Positions 18,635-26,879 of a stretch of DNA of 64,000 nt are shown piece after piece (position 1 is the first letter of the stretch; the number at the start of each line of letters is the position of its first letter). Below the pieces are notes generated by a model. It was not told the origin of the DNA, searched no databases, and was given only the letters and a program-made list of their open reading frames with translations. The DNA is taken from positions 1-64,000 of the forward strand of contig NZ_LMEF01000030.1 in assembly GCF_001427905.1 (NCBI RefSeq), written 5' to 3'. This stretch comes from Flavobacterium sp. Root420 (GTDB taxonomy: Bacteria > Bacteroidota > Bacteroidia > Flavobacteriales > Flavobacteriaceae). Both the position numbers and the translations under genes were made by a program.

Positions 18635-19177
18635 TTAATTTGACGTAACATATAATTCAATTTTTTTAACTGCATGATGATAAGAAGCTTTCAATGCACC
18701 GACTGAGGTTCCTAAAATTTCTGCAATTTCTTCGTATTTTAGCTCTTCAAAATATTTCATTTTAAAGACTAATTGTTGTTTTTCCGGTAATGTGACAATC
18801 GCTTTCTGAAGTTTAATCTGAATTTCGTCTCCATCAAAATAAACATCAGCTTTTAAATTGTCTATGGTTTTGTTTTGCAATGCTTCAGATGTTATTCCGT
18901 TTAGCTTTGCTTTTTGGTTTAGGAATGTTAATGCTTCATTGGTAGCAATGCGATACATCCAGGAAAAGAGTTTACTTTCTCCTTTAAAGCTTTTTAAATA
19001 CTGAAAAACTTTCACAAAAGTATTCTGTAAAACATCATCTGTATCATCATGATTCAAAACAATGTTTCGAATATGATTATACAACGGTTTTTGATAATCA
19101 GACAAGAGCTTTTGAAACGCAGTATTTTGCGTTTTAGGATCTAATAATTGTGCTATAAATTCCTTCTCGTTTGTCAA
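18635..19177 (-). CDS. ECF-type RNA polymerase sigma factor
   Basis: 180 aa. Region 2 includes YNHIRNIVLNHDDTDDVLQNTFVKVFQYLKSFKGESKLFSWMYRIATNEALTFL (about 33-86), and region 4 includes LPEKQQLVFKMKYFEELKYEEIAEILGTSVGALKASYHHAVKKIE (about 130-174) with its helix-turn-helix. It is the first gene of the operon sigma / anti-sigma-like / Spy-like protein. A shared response to an envelope signal is likely but not shown by the sequence. Confidence 0.92.
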   Translation of the reverse strand: MTNEKEFIAQLLDPKTQNTAFQKLLSDYQKPLYNHIRNIVLNHDDTDDVLQNTFVKVFQYLKSFKGESKLFSWMYRIATNEALTFLNQKAKLNGITSEALQNKTIDNLKADVYFDGDEIQIKLQKAIVTLPEKQQLVFKMKYFEELKYEEIAEILGTSVGALKASYHHAVKKIELYVTSN

Positions 19178-19278
19178 GCTTTAAACTTTATCTTGTTACC
19201 ACATATAAAGTTAGGAATTTTAACTCTATATCAGTTAGAATGAATTTTAAACAAAAGGTTTAATCGTCTTTACTTTTT

Positions 19279-20418
19279 TTAGAATTCCGAATCTTCTTCT
19301 TCAGTTGTTTTTGGTGTAGTTGGAGCAGGAGTTGCAGGTTTTGCAGTTTGTGTTTGGGTCTGAGGTTGATAAACAGGAACTTTTGCAACCGGAATTACTT
19401 TAGGTTTCGTTGGAAAATAAATTTCCGTCATTAATTTTGACGGACTTTTTACATCCAATTTGCTAATGGTCCATATTTCAAGATGTGACCAACTTAATTC
19501 AGGAGTGATTTTTTCATTGTTAATAAAAGCTGTTGTTTTAGCAATAGCTTCATTTATATGTGTGTAATCTCCTTTTAAGGTTGTTTTTACAGCTTCAAAC
19601 CCATTTAGTTTTCCTGCTGTAATATCGCTTCCTGCACTTGTCGAGATTTCTTTGTTGATTGGTAAGCAAATTGAAATTTTAGCCAATCCACTAGCAGTAT
19701 CATAAGTATGGTAAATAATAAACGGTTTTCCGTTGGTAGATAAGCCATTCGTTTCACTAAATTCTATTAGTTTCGGAATTACAATTCTGGCATTTTTATT
19801 TACTTTCTGAATTTCGCTTGTAAAAGTTTGTTTAATGTAAGGTGTTTCGATTTTCTTAACAACACCATTTACTTTTATCGTGTAAGTTTTGGTTTCGTAA
19901 TCCAGGTTTTTATCAATGTTAGCAAGACTTTTTTCAGAAACGGTTCCAATAATATTATTTGAACCTCCATTTAAGGCAGTATAGATTTTAAACAAAAAAC
20001 TCATGGTTCCTTTGGCTTTCCAGGTTACTTTGGTTTTACCTGCCAGAGTATCTTTAAATGTCCAGTTAACATCAGCCTGAGTGCCATCAAAATTGATTTT
20101 TTGCTGAATACTTTCCCCTTCTTTTGTTTTAAGGGTTATAGCATTTCCTTTTCCATCAGTACCTTCCCAATAAAATGAAGCGCCATTTCCTACTGTTTTG
20201 TTCGGAAAAGTCATTCGCATAGTAGGGTCTTCTACTGACCAGGATTCAAAATCTTCATAATTTCTAAAATCGTTTACGTAGTTATAAACAGTAATTCGTG
20301 GTGAGTTTATGACTTTGCTTCTCTCTACAGAAAAAATCCCTTTTTGTGTGGCAACAAAAACGGTTAGCGCAACTAAGCTTAATAACGATAAAAGAAATAA
20401 ATATTTTAAAATCTTCAT
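19279..20418 (-). CDS. SRPBCC-domain membrane-anchored protein with GyrI-like C-terminal region
   Basis: 379 aa. One N-terminal hydrophobic anchor (YLFLLSLLSLVALTVFVAT) is followed by an SRPBCC/polyketide-cyclase-like domain (about 32-180: ERSKVINSPRITVYNYVNDFRNYEDFESWS). The second half (about 200-350) looks like a GyrI-like effector-binding domain (ITAGKLNGFEAVKTTLKGDYTHINEAIAKT). The tail is Pro/Thr/Gln-rich and acidic. Both domains bind small hydrophobic molecules in other proteins. The ligand here is unknown. Gene is monocistronic and lies upstream of the sigma operon on the same strand. Confidence 0.7.
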   Translation of the reverse strand: MKILKYLFLLSLLSLVALTVFVATQKGIFSVERSKVINSPRITVYNYVNDFRNYEDFESWSVEDPTMRMTFPNKTVGNGASFYWEGTDGKGNAITLKTKEGESIQQKINFDGTQADVNWTFKDTLAGKTKVTWKAKGTMSFLFKIYTALNGGSNNIIGTVSEKSLANIDKNLDYETKTYTIKVNGVVKKIETPYIKQTFTSEIQKVNKNARIVIPKLIEFSETNGLSTNGKPFIIYHTYDTASGLAKISICLPINKEISTSAGSDITAGKLNGFEAVKTTLKGDYTHINEAIAKTTAFINNEKITPELSWSHLEIWTISKLDVKSPSKLMTEIYFPTKPKVIPVAKVPVYQPQTQTQTAKPATPAPTTPKTTEEEDSEF

Positions 20419-20611
20419 TGGTGTAGGTTTGGTGTCGTAAAGTTATAAATTTTATTACTAGTCGCACTATAGCAGAAAAAAAATAAAATTATACTTTTTA
20501 AATTGTTTCTTCAGGTTAAAATCAACTTCAGACAAAGCGATTCTGATGTAGTTTAATTGTAAAACTTCGGCATTTATTTTATATTTTTAAATATAGAAAT
20601 AAATTACGGAA

Positions 20612-20800
20612 TTACCTTTTAAAAAAGAATTTGATGACAAACAAAATGGCAATAAAAAGTAGGAAAACGATTAAGACTTTATAATTTCCTTTGTAAAAAA
20701 TTTTGTGCAATGCCAGATCTTTTCGATAAGCAAATATCATTACGATTACAAAGGCGATGAAAAAACAGACTGCGAATATTAATTGTCCCTGACTAAACAT
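20612..20800 (-). CDS. Small two-pass membrane protein, unknown function
   Basis: 62 aa from the ATG at 20800 (an upstream in-frame ATG at 20821 adds MPKIIST and is less likely). It has two hydrophobic helices (LIFAVCFFIAFVIVMIFAY and VLIVFLLFIAILFVIKFFF) joined by a basic loop (RKDLALHKIFYKGNYK). No family recognised. The loop sign suggests both ends are outside the cytoplasm if the positive-inside rule holds. Confidence 0.6.
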   Translation of the reverse strand: MFSQGQLIFAVCFFIAFVIVMIFAYRKDLALHKIFYKGNYKVLIVFLLFIAILFVIKFFFKR

Positions 20801-20892
20801 AGTTGAAATTATTTTTGGCAAATTTAGAGAATTGTATATGAATAGTTGCTAATTTGGCTTTTCATTTCATTAAAAAACAAATTTATCTATAT

Positions 20893-21273
20893 ATGAAAAA
20901 ACAAATAGACGCAGTTAAGGAATTTCATACTGCTTTTAAAATAGGACATAGCGAAACACCAATTGCTGATGTAGGCGAAACCAAAAAATTTCTTCGTTAT
21001 AATTTAATGAAAGAAGAAAATGAAGAATATCTTGATGCAGTTCAGAATAATGATTTGGTCGAAATTGCTGACGCTCTTGGAGATATGATGTATATTTTAT
21101 GCGGAACCATTATCGAACATGGTTTGCAGGATAAAATTGAAGCTGTTTTTGATGAAATTCAGCGTAGTAATATGAGTAAATTAGGTGAAGACGGGCAACC
21201 TATTTATCGTGAAGACGGAAAAGTTATGAAAGGCCCAAATTATTTTAAACCTGATTTTTCTAAATTACTGTAA
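20893..21273 (+). CDS. MazG-like nucleotide pyrophosphohydrolase-domain protein
   Basis: 126 aa from the ATG at 20893 (an upstream in-frame start at 20854 is less likely). The helical motif EENEEYLDAVQNNDLVEIADALGDMMYILCGTIIEHG holds the acidic residues (EExxE ... ExxD) that bind Mg2+ in all-alpha NTP pyrophosphohydrolases. The C-terminus GEDGQPIYREDGKVMKGPNYFKPDF is conserved in this subgroup. Probably hydrolyses a non-canonical or excess nucleoside triphosphate or phosphoribosyl-ATP-like compound. The substrate is not clear. Confidence 0.8.
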   Translation: MKKQIDAVKEFHTAFKIGHSETPIADVGETKKFLRYNLMKEENEEYLDAVQNNDLVEIADALGDMMYILCGTIIEHGLQDKIEAVFDEIQRSNMSKLGEDGQPIYREDGKVMKGPNYFKPDFSKLL

Positions 21274-21277
21274 AATA

Positions 21278-21313
21278 AAAAACCTAATAGGCTTAAAAAC
21301 CTATTAGGTTTTT
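21278..21313. terminator. Bidirectional terminator
   Basis: AAAAACCTAATAGG pairs with CCTATTAGGTTTTT across a short A-rich loop, between two convergent genes. Confidence 0.85.
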
Positions 21314-21317
21314 TATT

Positions 21318-21677
21318 TTATAACGCTTCGTTGGGAATGTCTTCTAAACGATAATAAATTTTCAATCCTCTTTCTTTGGCAATTCTAACATCATTGTCTG
21401 CTCCTTTTGATTCTCCTTCAAGACGAAGAACCGCATCGCATTTTTCAAGAAGTCGATGAGCCACGGGATATTGTATTTCATCCCAAACGCTATCGCCAAT
21501 ATGTTTTGAGCCAGCTAAATGCATTAATGGCAGCGCTATCCATTCGCCAATTAATGGCAAATGCCCCATTTTGAATAAAGGAAGCGCTACGGCTTCTAAT
21601 TTGTCTAAATTTTGCTGAATTAATTTAGGATCGTCGTTTGTTCCACCACGATAAGGACCTGCAATAAGTATAACCAT
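21318..21677 (-). CDS. DUF4406-type nucleoside 2-deoxyribosyltransferase-like protein
   Basis: 119 aa from the ATG at 21677, just before MVILIAGPYRGGTNDDP. The AGPYRG start and the segment DSVWDEIQYPVAHRLLEKCDAVLRLEGESKGADNDVRIAKERG recall DUF4406 and the nucleoside deoxyribosyltransferase fold (base exchange or hydrolysis on nucleosides). The catalytic residue cannot be confidently assigned. Convergent with the MazG-like gene, which also suggests nucleotide metabolism. Confidence 0.7.
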   Translation of the reverse strand: MVILIAGPYRGGTNDDPKLIQQNLDKLEAVALPLFKMGHLPLIGEWIALPLMHLAGSKHIGDSVWDEIQYPVAHRLLEKCDAVLRLEGESKGADNDVRIAKERGLKIYYRLEDIPNEAL

Positions 21678-21747
21678 AGCTTTATTTTTTATAAAGCAAA
21701 GCACGTAAAGATAGTAGAGTAAAAAAATAATGTAGTTTAAGAAATAA

Positions 21748-22323
21748 CTATTTTTTAATGGCTCTTATCATACTTAAAAATTCAGGTGTAATGCCTAAAT
21801 AAGATGCTATTTGTTTTTGAGTAACTTGTTTTGCTACCTGCGGATACTTTTCTAAAAAGATATAATAACGATGCTCTGCTGATAGTGAAAGGTTTTGAAT
21901 GACTCTTAACTGTTCTCTTATATAAGCATTTTGCATAATGATTCTGAAAAAACGTTCGAATTTTGGGATTTTAAGATAAAGATCATCTAAATCTTCTTTT
22001 CGTAAATGAAATATAACGCTTTCTTCTATTGTTTCAATATTTAGAATGGCGGGCTGTTGATTTATAAAACAAGCTATATCAGTAATCCACCAATCAGCAA
22101 TTGCGAACATTATGGTTGATTCTTTTCCTTCTGCACTTCTGTAAAATGCTCTTAAAGTTCCTGATTGTACAAAATTAATCGCGCTGCAAGTTTCTCCTTC
22201 TTTTAAAATAATGCTTTTTTTAGGATATTTTTTTTCCTTCAAAATTGAAAGAAAATAAGATGTTTCATTCTCATCAAGTGAAATATGTTTTGCAACATTT
22301 TTTAAAATTAGATTTTTAGTCAT
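21748..22323 (-). CDS. Crp/Fnr-family transcriptional regulator
   Basis: 191 aa. A cyclic-nucleotide-binding-like beta-roll (about 25-115, KSIILKEGETCSAINFVQSGTLRAFYRSAEGKESTIMF) is followed by a long dimerisation helix and a short winged helix-turn-helix (TQKQIASYLGITPEFLSMIRAIKK) at the very C-terminus. No Fe-S cysteine cluster of the Fnr type is present. The effector is unknown. Such short Bacteroidota Crp-like proteins often act locally. No obvious partner is adjacent. Confidence 0.85.
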   Translation of the reverse strand: MTKNLILKNVAKHISLDENETSYFLSILKEKKYPKKSIILKEGETCSAINFVQSGTLRAFYRSAEGKESTIMFAIADWWITDIACFINQQPAILNIETIEESVIFHLRKEDLDDLYLKIPKFERFFRIIMQNAYIREQLRVIQNLSLSAEHRYYIFLEKYPQVAKQVTQKQIASYLGITPEFLSMIRAIKK

Positions 22324-22355
22324 TTTTTAGCAGTTATAAAACAAATATAAAATAG

Positions 22356-22389
22356 AAAACCCGACAACTTCTAAAAGCTGTCGGGTTTT
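22356..22389 (-). terminator. Terminator of ilvE
   Basis: AAAACCCGACA (22356-22366) pairs with TGTCGGGTTTT (22379-22389). The stem lies 22 bp past the ilvE stop codon. Confidence 0.85.
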
Positions 22390-22410
22390 GTTTTTATATA
22401 AGTCTTTTGA

Positions 22411-23481
22411 TTATTGAACTTTAACAGTCCATCCAAAAGTATCTTCAGAAAGTTTGTTTTGAAGACTTGTAAGTTTTTCTTTTAAAAGAGAAGCATAAGA
22501 ATTTTCAATTGGAGCCATTTCATAATAAACATCCTGATAAGAGAATCCTTTGATTACGCTTACAACAGCTGCAGTTCCGGCTCCGAAAATTTCTTTTAAC
22601 GATCCGTTTTTAGCTGCTTCAACTAATTCTGAAACAATAACAGGACGAACATCTACATTAAGACCTTCTTTTTCTGCCATAGCAATCAAACTTTTTCTGG
22701 TAATACCATCTAAAATTCTTTCACTTGTTGGAGCAGTCAATAAAGTATCGTTAATTCTAAAGAATACGTTCATTGTTCCTGCTTCTTCCAGTTTAGTATG
22801 CGTTGCATCATCTGTCCAGATTACTTGTTGGAAACCGTCTTTATTTGCCAGGTTTGTTGGGTAAAACTGTGCAGCATAATTTCCTGCCGCTTTTGCAGCT
22901 CCAATTCCACCATTTGCAGCTCTACTATAATGTTCTGCAATAATTACTTTTACTTCACCAGCATAATATGATTTTGCAGGAGATAGTAAAATCATGAATT
23001 TATATTCGTCAGAAGGATTTGCAACAACTCCGGCGCCAGTTGCAATCATAAATGGGCGGATGTACATACTGCTTCCGTTTCCTCTTTGAATCCATTCCTG
23101 GTCTATTTTTAATAATTCATTCAAACCATCCATAAAAATAGATTCCGGAACTTCTGGCATTGCCATACGAACTGCAGAATTATTGAAACGCTTATGATTT
23201 TCATCAGGTCTAAACAACCAAACATCATTATTGACATCTTTATAAGCTTTCATTCCTTCAAAAATAGCCTGGCCATAATGAAAGACTTTTGAAGAAGGAT
23301 CCATCAAAATAGGAGCATATGGCTTAATGACAGGAGTTTGCCATTCCCCATTTTTAAAATCACATTCGAATAAATGGTCTGTGAAAACAGCACCAAAGCT
23401 TAAGTTTTCAAAGTCTACTGCGCTTATTTTTGACGAAGTAGCTTTTCTGATTTCAATTTTGCTTGTTTGAGTTGTACTCAT
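22411..23481 (-). CDS. ilvE: Branched-chain amino acid aminotransferase
   Basis: 356 aa, class IV PLP aminotransferase of the BCAT2/eukaryote-like type. It transfers the amino group between glutamate and the keto acids of Leu, Ile and Val. Motifs: FHYGQAIFEGMKAYKD (67-82), the PLP-lysine region GGIGAAKAAGNYAAQ with Lys197, LEEAGTMNVFF and the phosphate-binding GAGTAAVVSVI. Length fits the family. No other ilv genes are in the window, so it is probably a stand-alone gene. Confidence 0.95.
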   Translation of the reverse strand: MSTTQTSKIEIRKATSSKISAVDFENLSFGAVFTDHLFECDFKNGEWQTPVIKPYAPILMDPSSKVFHYGQAIFEGMKAYKDVNNDVWLFRPDENHKRFNNSAVRMAMPEVPESIFMDGLNELLKIDQEWIQRGNGSSMYIRPFMIATGAGVVANPSDEYKFMILLSPAKSYYAGEVKVIIAEHYSRAANGGIGAAKAAGNYAAQFYPTNLANKDGFQQVIWTDDATHTKLEEAGTMNVFFRINDTLLTAPTSERILDGITRKSLIAMAEKEGLNVDVRPVIVSELVEAAKNGSLKEIFGAGTAAVVSVIKGFSYQDVYYEMAPIENSYASLLKEKLTSLQNKLSEDTFGWTVKVQ

Positions 23482-23788
23482 AATAATATATGTTTTATCT
23501 AATTTTCATCGCAACAGAATGAATTCTAAAGTAATGATTTGGTGTAAAATAGGTTTTATTGAATGCAAAATTAAGTAAAAATATATAAATTACTTACTAA
23601 AACCGCATTAATTACGCTGTTTAACTGAGATTTATTTATCCTATAATAAACCTAAAAAAATCACTGACTTTTATAAAGAATTTATGAAAAAAGTATCGAT
23701 TTTTAAGGCTTTACGCATTTGTTTTGACTAAATTTGACTAACAAAATGCGCTGAAAAACAATATAATTACATTGATAATATCGAAAAA
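23482..23788. other. Intergenic region between ilvE and mnmD
   Basis: A 307-bp A/T-rich divergent region. I see a TTTGACTAA direct repeat (two copies) containing TAAATTTG, a possible -7 element for mnmD, and no RNA gene or ORF. Confidence 0.5.
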
Positions 23789-24454
23789 GTGGAAAGAGAA
23801 ATAATTAAAACGCTAGATGGCTCAACAACAATTCATTTGAAAGAGTGGGATGAGTGTTATCATTCTAAACATGGTGCCATTCAGGAAGCAAAACATGTAT
23901 TTATAAAAAACGGACTCTCCTTATTTGAAAATAAGCCGGTTAGTATTCTTGAAATTGGTTTTGGAACTGGTCTAAATGCTTTTATCACTTTTTTAGAATC
24001 AATAGAAAAAAAGCAGCAGATTGATTATGTTGGAGTAGAAGCTTATCCTGTTGACGCAAAAGAAGTTTTAGGAATGAATTATGTGGATGAACTTGAAGCA
24101 GGTGATTTTGAAAGTATCTTTCAGAAAATGCATGAAGTCGGGTGGGATCAAAAAAACGAAATTAGTTCCGAATTTTCCTTAACTAAAAGAAAACAATTTT
24201 TTGATGAAATAAACGATTTTGAAGCTTTTGATTTGATTTACTTTGATGCCTTCGGATATCGTGTGCAACCTGAATTATGGAGTACAGAAATTTTTCAGAA
24301 AATGTACAATAGTTTAAAACCAAATGGCGTTTTAGTAACATATGCCGCCCGGGGAGTTGTTAAAAGAAGCATGATTGAAGTAGGATTTACGGTCGAAAAA
24401 TTGGCAGGTCCTCCAGGAAAACGCGAGATGTTTCGGACGTTTAAAAAGGTTTAA
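23789..24454 (+). CDS. mnmD: tRNA 5-methylaminomethyl-2-thiouridine methyltransferase MnmD
   Basis: 221 aa. It carries the SAM-binding motif ILEIGFGTGLNAFITFL (about 52-68) and FDLIYFDAFGYRVQPELWSTEIFQKMY (about 148-174), as in the methyltransferase half of MnmC. In Bacteroidota this occurs without the FAD oxidase half and is called MnmD, catalysing the last step of mnm5s2U34 synthesis. The gene begins with GTG at 23789. No upstream in-frame ATG exists nearby and the N-terminus EREIIKTLDGSTTIHL matches the family. Confidence 0.9.
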   Translation: MEREIIKTLDGSTTIHLKEWDECYHSKHGAIQEAKHVFIKNGLSLFENKPVSILEIGFGTGLNAFITFLESIEKKQQIDYVGVEAYPVDAKEVLGMNYVDELEAGDFESIFQKMHEVGWDQKNEISSEFSLTKRKQFFDEINDFEAFDLIYFDAFGYRVQPELWSTEIFQKMYNSLKPNGVLVTYAARGVVKRSMIEVGFTVEKLAGPPGKREMFRTFKKV

Positions 24455-24620
24455 ATGAGTTATTTAGAATTATTCTATATTGATTTATCCGTACTAAGAA
24501 AACGGTTTCGTTGCTAAAGTTTTTAAAAAAAAGAGTTAAAATGAAGTGTTGTATAGGTTATTTGTTTAAATTTGCTGCGAGTTTAAAAATATAGATAACC
24601 CCCCAAAATCTTATTTTATT

Positions 24621-24818
24621 ATGTCAAAAATGATGTTTGATTACACGAAATCAATACTTGAGAGAGTTAGTTTCGATCCGATACTTTTCTGCAAAGAAGT
24701 AGAAAAAGCTATCAAAACGCTGTTACCGTATGAGATGGAACAACTGAAAGAATGGTTGTTGAATTTTATTATTGAAAAACCAGAATTAAAACAAAGTCTA
24801 CTACTAATTAAAGTATAA
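24621..24818 (+). CDS. Small helical protein of unknown function
   Basis: 65 aa, no signal or membrane segment. It appears all-helical with alternating acidic and hydrophobic residues (MLLPYEMEQLKEWLLNFIIEK in the second half). Family not recognised. A strong terminator overlaps its stop codon region, and the gene is separated from mnmD by 166 bp, which suggests an independent short transcript. Confidence 0.6.
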   Translation: MSKMMFDYTKSILERVSFDPILFCKEVEKAIKTLLPYEMEQLKEWLLNFIIEKPELKQSLLLIKV

Positions 24819-24846
24819 AAAAAGGAGCCAATTTGGCTCCTTTTTT
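24817..24846. terminator. Bidirectional terminator between small gene and oxyR
   Basis: GGAGCC(AA) pairs with (TT)GGCTCC across a tight loop, with A-run before and T-run after. Serves both convergent genes. Confidence 0.9.
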
Positions 24847-24850
24847 ATTT

Positions 24851-25792
24851 TTATTTCTTTTGTAGCGGACTGATGATTTGAACATTCTGAAAAACGATTG
24901 CTCCTTTTACAACGCCGGCAATGGTTGATCGAAGCGCGTCAATGATTTGCATTTTTAATTCGCTCTTCGGGTAAATTAAACTTACCTCACGAGCAGGCTT
25001 TGGTTCCTTAAAATTACGAAGTTTCAGCTTGTCGGAATCTTTTAAATCCATGGTGTGCAAGTACGGTAGTAACGTTGTGCCCAGTCCTTCGTCGGCCAAT
25101 TTTATCAGTGTTTCAAAACTTCCGCTTTGAATCTGAAAATTGTTTTGTTCGATATCAGTTCCGTTTTTGCATAAATTCAATATACCATCTCTAAAACAAT
25201 GCCCGTCTTGCAACAACAAAATTTCATTGATATTTAAATCGGAAACCTCAATTTCTTCTTTCTGAAAATTGACATGATGCTCTGGTATATAAGCCACAAA
25301 AGGCTCAAAATACAAAACGATCTCTTTTATTTTTTCATCTTCAAGTGGAGTAGCGGCAATTGCAGCATCCAAATGACCATTTTTAAGTTTTATGATAATT
25401 TCATCTGTGTTCAATTCTTCAATCAAGAGTTTTACTTTTGGATATTTTTTAATGAAATTGTTCAGAAACATCGGTAAAAGTGTTGGCATAATCGTCGGAA
25501 TAATTCCCAAACGAAATTCTCCGCCAATAAAACCTTTTTGCTGTTCTACAATGTCTTTGATTCGATCCGCTTCGTTTACAATGTTTTTAGCCTGATTTAC
25601 AATTTTCTGACCAATATCTGTAAGTTGAATGGGTTTTTTGCTTCTGTCGAAAATTAAGATATTAAGTTCATCTTCAATTTTCTGAATCTGCATACTTAAA
25701 GTGGGTTGGGTCACAAAGCATTTTTCGGCGGCAAGAGTAAAGTTTTTGTGTTCGGCAACAGCTAACACATATTGTAATTGAGTTATAGTCAT
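24851..25792 (-). CDS. oxyR: Hydrogen peroxide sensor OxyR (LysR family)
   Basis: 313 aa. An N-terminal LysR helix-turn-helix (YVLAVAEHKNFTLAAEKCFVTQPTLSMQIQKIEDEL) is followed by the substrate-like domain. The redox pair Cys199 (GHCFRD) and Cys208 (LNLCKNG) has exactly the spacing and numbering of Escherichia coli OxyR, so peroxide should form an intramolecular disulfide. The gene is divergent from dps, a classic OxyR target. Confidence 0.94.
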   Translation of the reverse strand: MTITQLQYVLAVAEHKNFTLAAEKCFVTQPTLSMQIQKIEDELNILIFDRSKKPIQLTDIGQKIVNQAKNIVNEADRIKDIVEQQKGFIGGEFRLGIIPTIMPTLLPMFLNNFIKKYPKVKLLIEELNTDEIIIKLKNGHLDAAIAATPLEDEKIKEIVLYFEPFVAYIPEHHVNFQKEEIEVSDLNINEILLLQDGHCFRDGILNLCKNGTDIEQNNFQIQSGSFETLIKLADEGLGTTLLPYLHTMDLKDSDKLKLRNFKEPKPAREVSLIYPKSELKMQIIDALRSTIAGVVKGAIVFQNVQIISPLQKK

Positions 25793-25842
25793 TTTGATAG
25801 TATTTTGTGATGCAAAAATAAGAAAATATAATTTTTTTTTAT

Positions 25843-25872
25843 AACTTTTTTATAGAAGTTCCTTTAAATTTG
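25843..25872 (+). promoter_or_regulatory. dps: dps promoter with inverted repeat
   Basis: TAAATTTG (25865-25872) matches the -7 consensus. AACTT (25843-25847) and AAGTT (25856-25860) form an inverted repeat at the -33 region, a plausible OxyR contact. The regulatory link is inference from the neighbouring genes. Confidence 0.5.
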
Positions 25873-25900
25873 TAGTAACTTACTGTAAAATAATAAAAAC

Positions 25901-26380
25901 ATGAAAACGAATATTTTAGGATTGCCTGTAAAAGAGTCAGAATTATTAGTAAAAGAATTGAATGTATTATTGTCTAATTTTCAGGTTTACTATCAAAATT
26001 TAAGAGGAATTCATTGGAATATTAGAGGTAAACGTTTCTTTGATTTACATGTAAAGTTTGAAGAGTTATACACAGATTCTCAGTTAAAAATTGATATGAT
26101 AGCGGAAAGAGTTTTAACAATTGGAGGAACACCTTTACATACTTTTGAAGATTATATTAAAAATAACAAATTAACCGTTGGAAAAAATATCTCAAATGAT
26201 GAAAAAGCAGTTCACCTGATCGTTACTTCTTTGTCTGATTTGCTGAAAATTGAAAGGGAAATCCTAAAACAATCAGCTGAAATCAATGATGAAGGTACAA
26301 ATTCGATGATGAGCGACTTCATTGCAGAGCAGGAAAAAACGATCTGGATGATGAATGCATGGCTTGAAGAAGAGCTGTAA
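25901..26380 (+). CDS. dps: Dps-family ferritin-like DNA protection protein
   Basis: 159 aa. Ferroxidase-centre residues of Dps dodecamers are all in register with E. coli: His38 (RGIHWN), His50, Asp65 and Glu69 (QLKIDMIAERV). Dps oxidises Fe2+ with H2O2 and stores iron, shielding DNA. Four-helix bundle length is normal. The N-terminus lacks a long Lys-rich tail, so direct DNA binding may be weak. A terminator follows at 26402. Divergent from oxyR. Confidence 0.95.
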   Translation: MKTNILGLPVKESELLVKELNVLLSNFQVYYQNLRGIHWNIRGKRFFDLHVKFEELYTDSQLKIDMIAERVLTIGGTPLHTFEDYIKNNKLTVGKNISNDEKAVHLIVTSLSDLLKIEREILKQSAEINDEGTNSMMSDFIAEQEKTIWMMNAWLEEEL

Positions 26381-26401
26381 TTCGTTGTTTATAAATAGAT
26401 T

Positions 26402-26441
26402 AAAAAGTAGTATGATCCCTGCGGATAGTACTGCTTTTTTT
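26402..26441 (+). terminator. Terminator of dps
   Basis: AAAAAGTAGTA (26402-26412) pairs with TACTGCTTTTT (26429-26439), one G-U pair, followed by T. Confidence 0.75.
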
Positions 26442-26514
26442 ATGAATGTTAAATTTCTATAAAATTTTTTGCTTCAGGCTTTGATTTTATTTCTTTAACA
26501 CTATTTTTGCGACA

Positions 26515-26799
26515 ATGAAATTAATCGCTCGCATATTATTATTCATATTTATTGCTTTCTTAGCAACGCCAACTATTGTGACGTTGATGAAGAAAAGTAA
26601 TGATACGTCTATGTTTTTCAGTTTTTCTGAAGAGGAGCATTCACACAAAGAACTTAAGGCTGCTGTTTATCCGGCAATACTTCAGCATGAAGTTATTATG
26701 CCTGTATATATTGAAAAAAAGACCATCGTGTCTGAAAATATTGTAAAACTAGACAATATTTCGCCGAGCATATTTGCTCCACCTCCCAACTTGGTATAA
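26515..26799 (+). CDS. Small membrane-anchored protein, unknown function
   Basis: 94 aa. One N-terminal hydrophobic segment (LIARILLFIFIAFLATPTIVTLM) is followed by an acidic and histidine-containing stretch (SFSEEEHSHKELKAAVYPAI) and a Pro-rich end (SISPSIFAPPP-like). No family recognised. It lies 80 bp upstream of the SulP transporter gene on the same strand, so a link with anion uptake is possible but unsupported. Confidence 0.55.
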   Translation: MKLIARILLFIFIAFLATPTIVTLMKKSNDTSMFFSFSEEEHSHKELKAAVYPAILQHEVIMPVYIEKKTIVSENIVKLDNISPSIFAPPPNLV

Positions 26800-26821
26800 T
26801 ACTTCCGATTATTTTAAACTA

Positions 26822-26844
26822 ACTGTATTTATAGTAAATGCAGT
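26822..26844. promoter_or_regulatory. Palindrome upstream of SulP transporter gene
   Basis: ACTGTATTTA (26822-26831), TAG, TAAATGCAGT (26835-26844): two 10-bp arms with one mismatch, 36 bp before the start codon. No T-run follows, so it reads better as an operator than as a terminator. Confidence 0.4.
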
Positions 26845-26879
26845 AGATCTTTAATGTATCAATTTTTTAGTATTGTATT

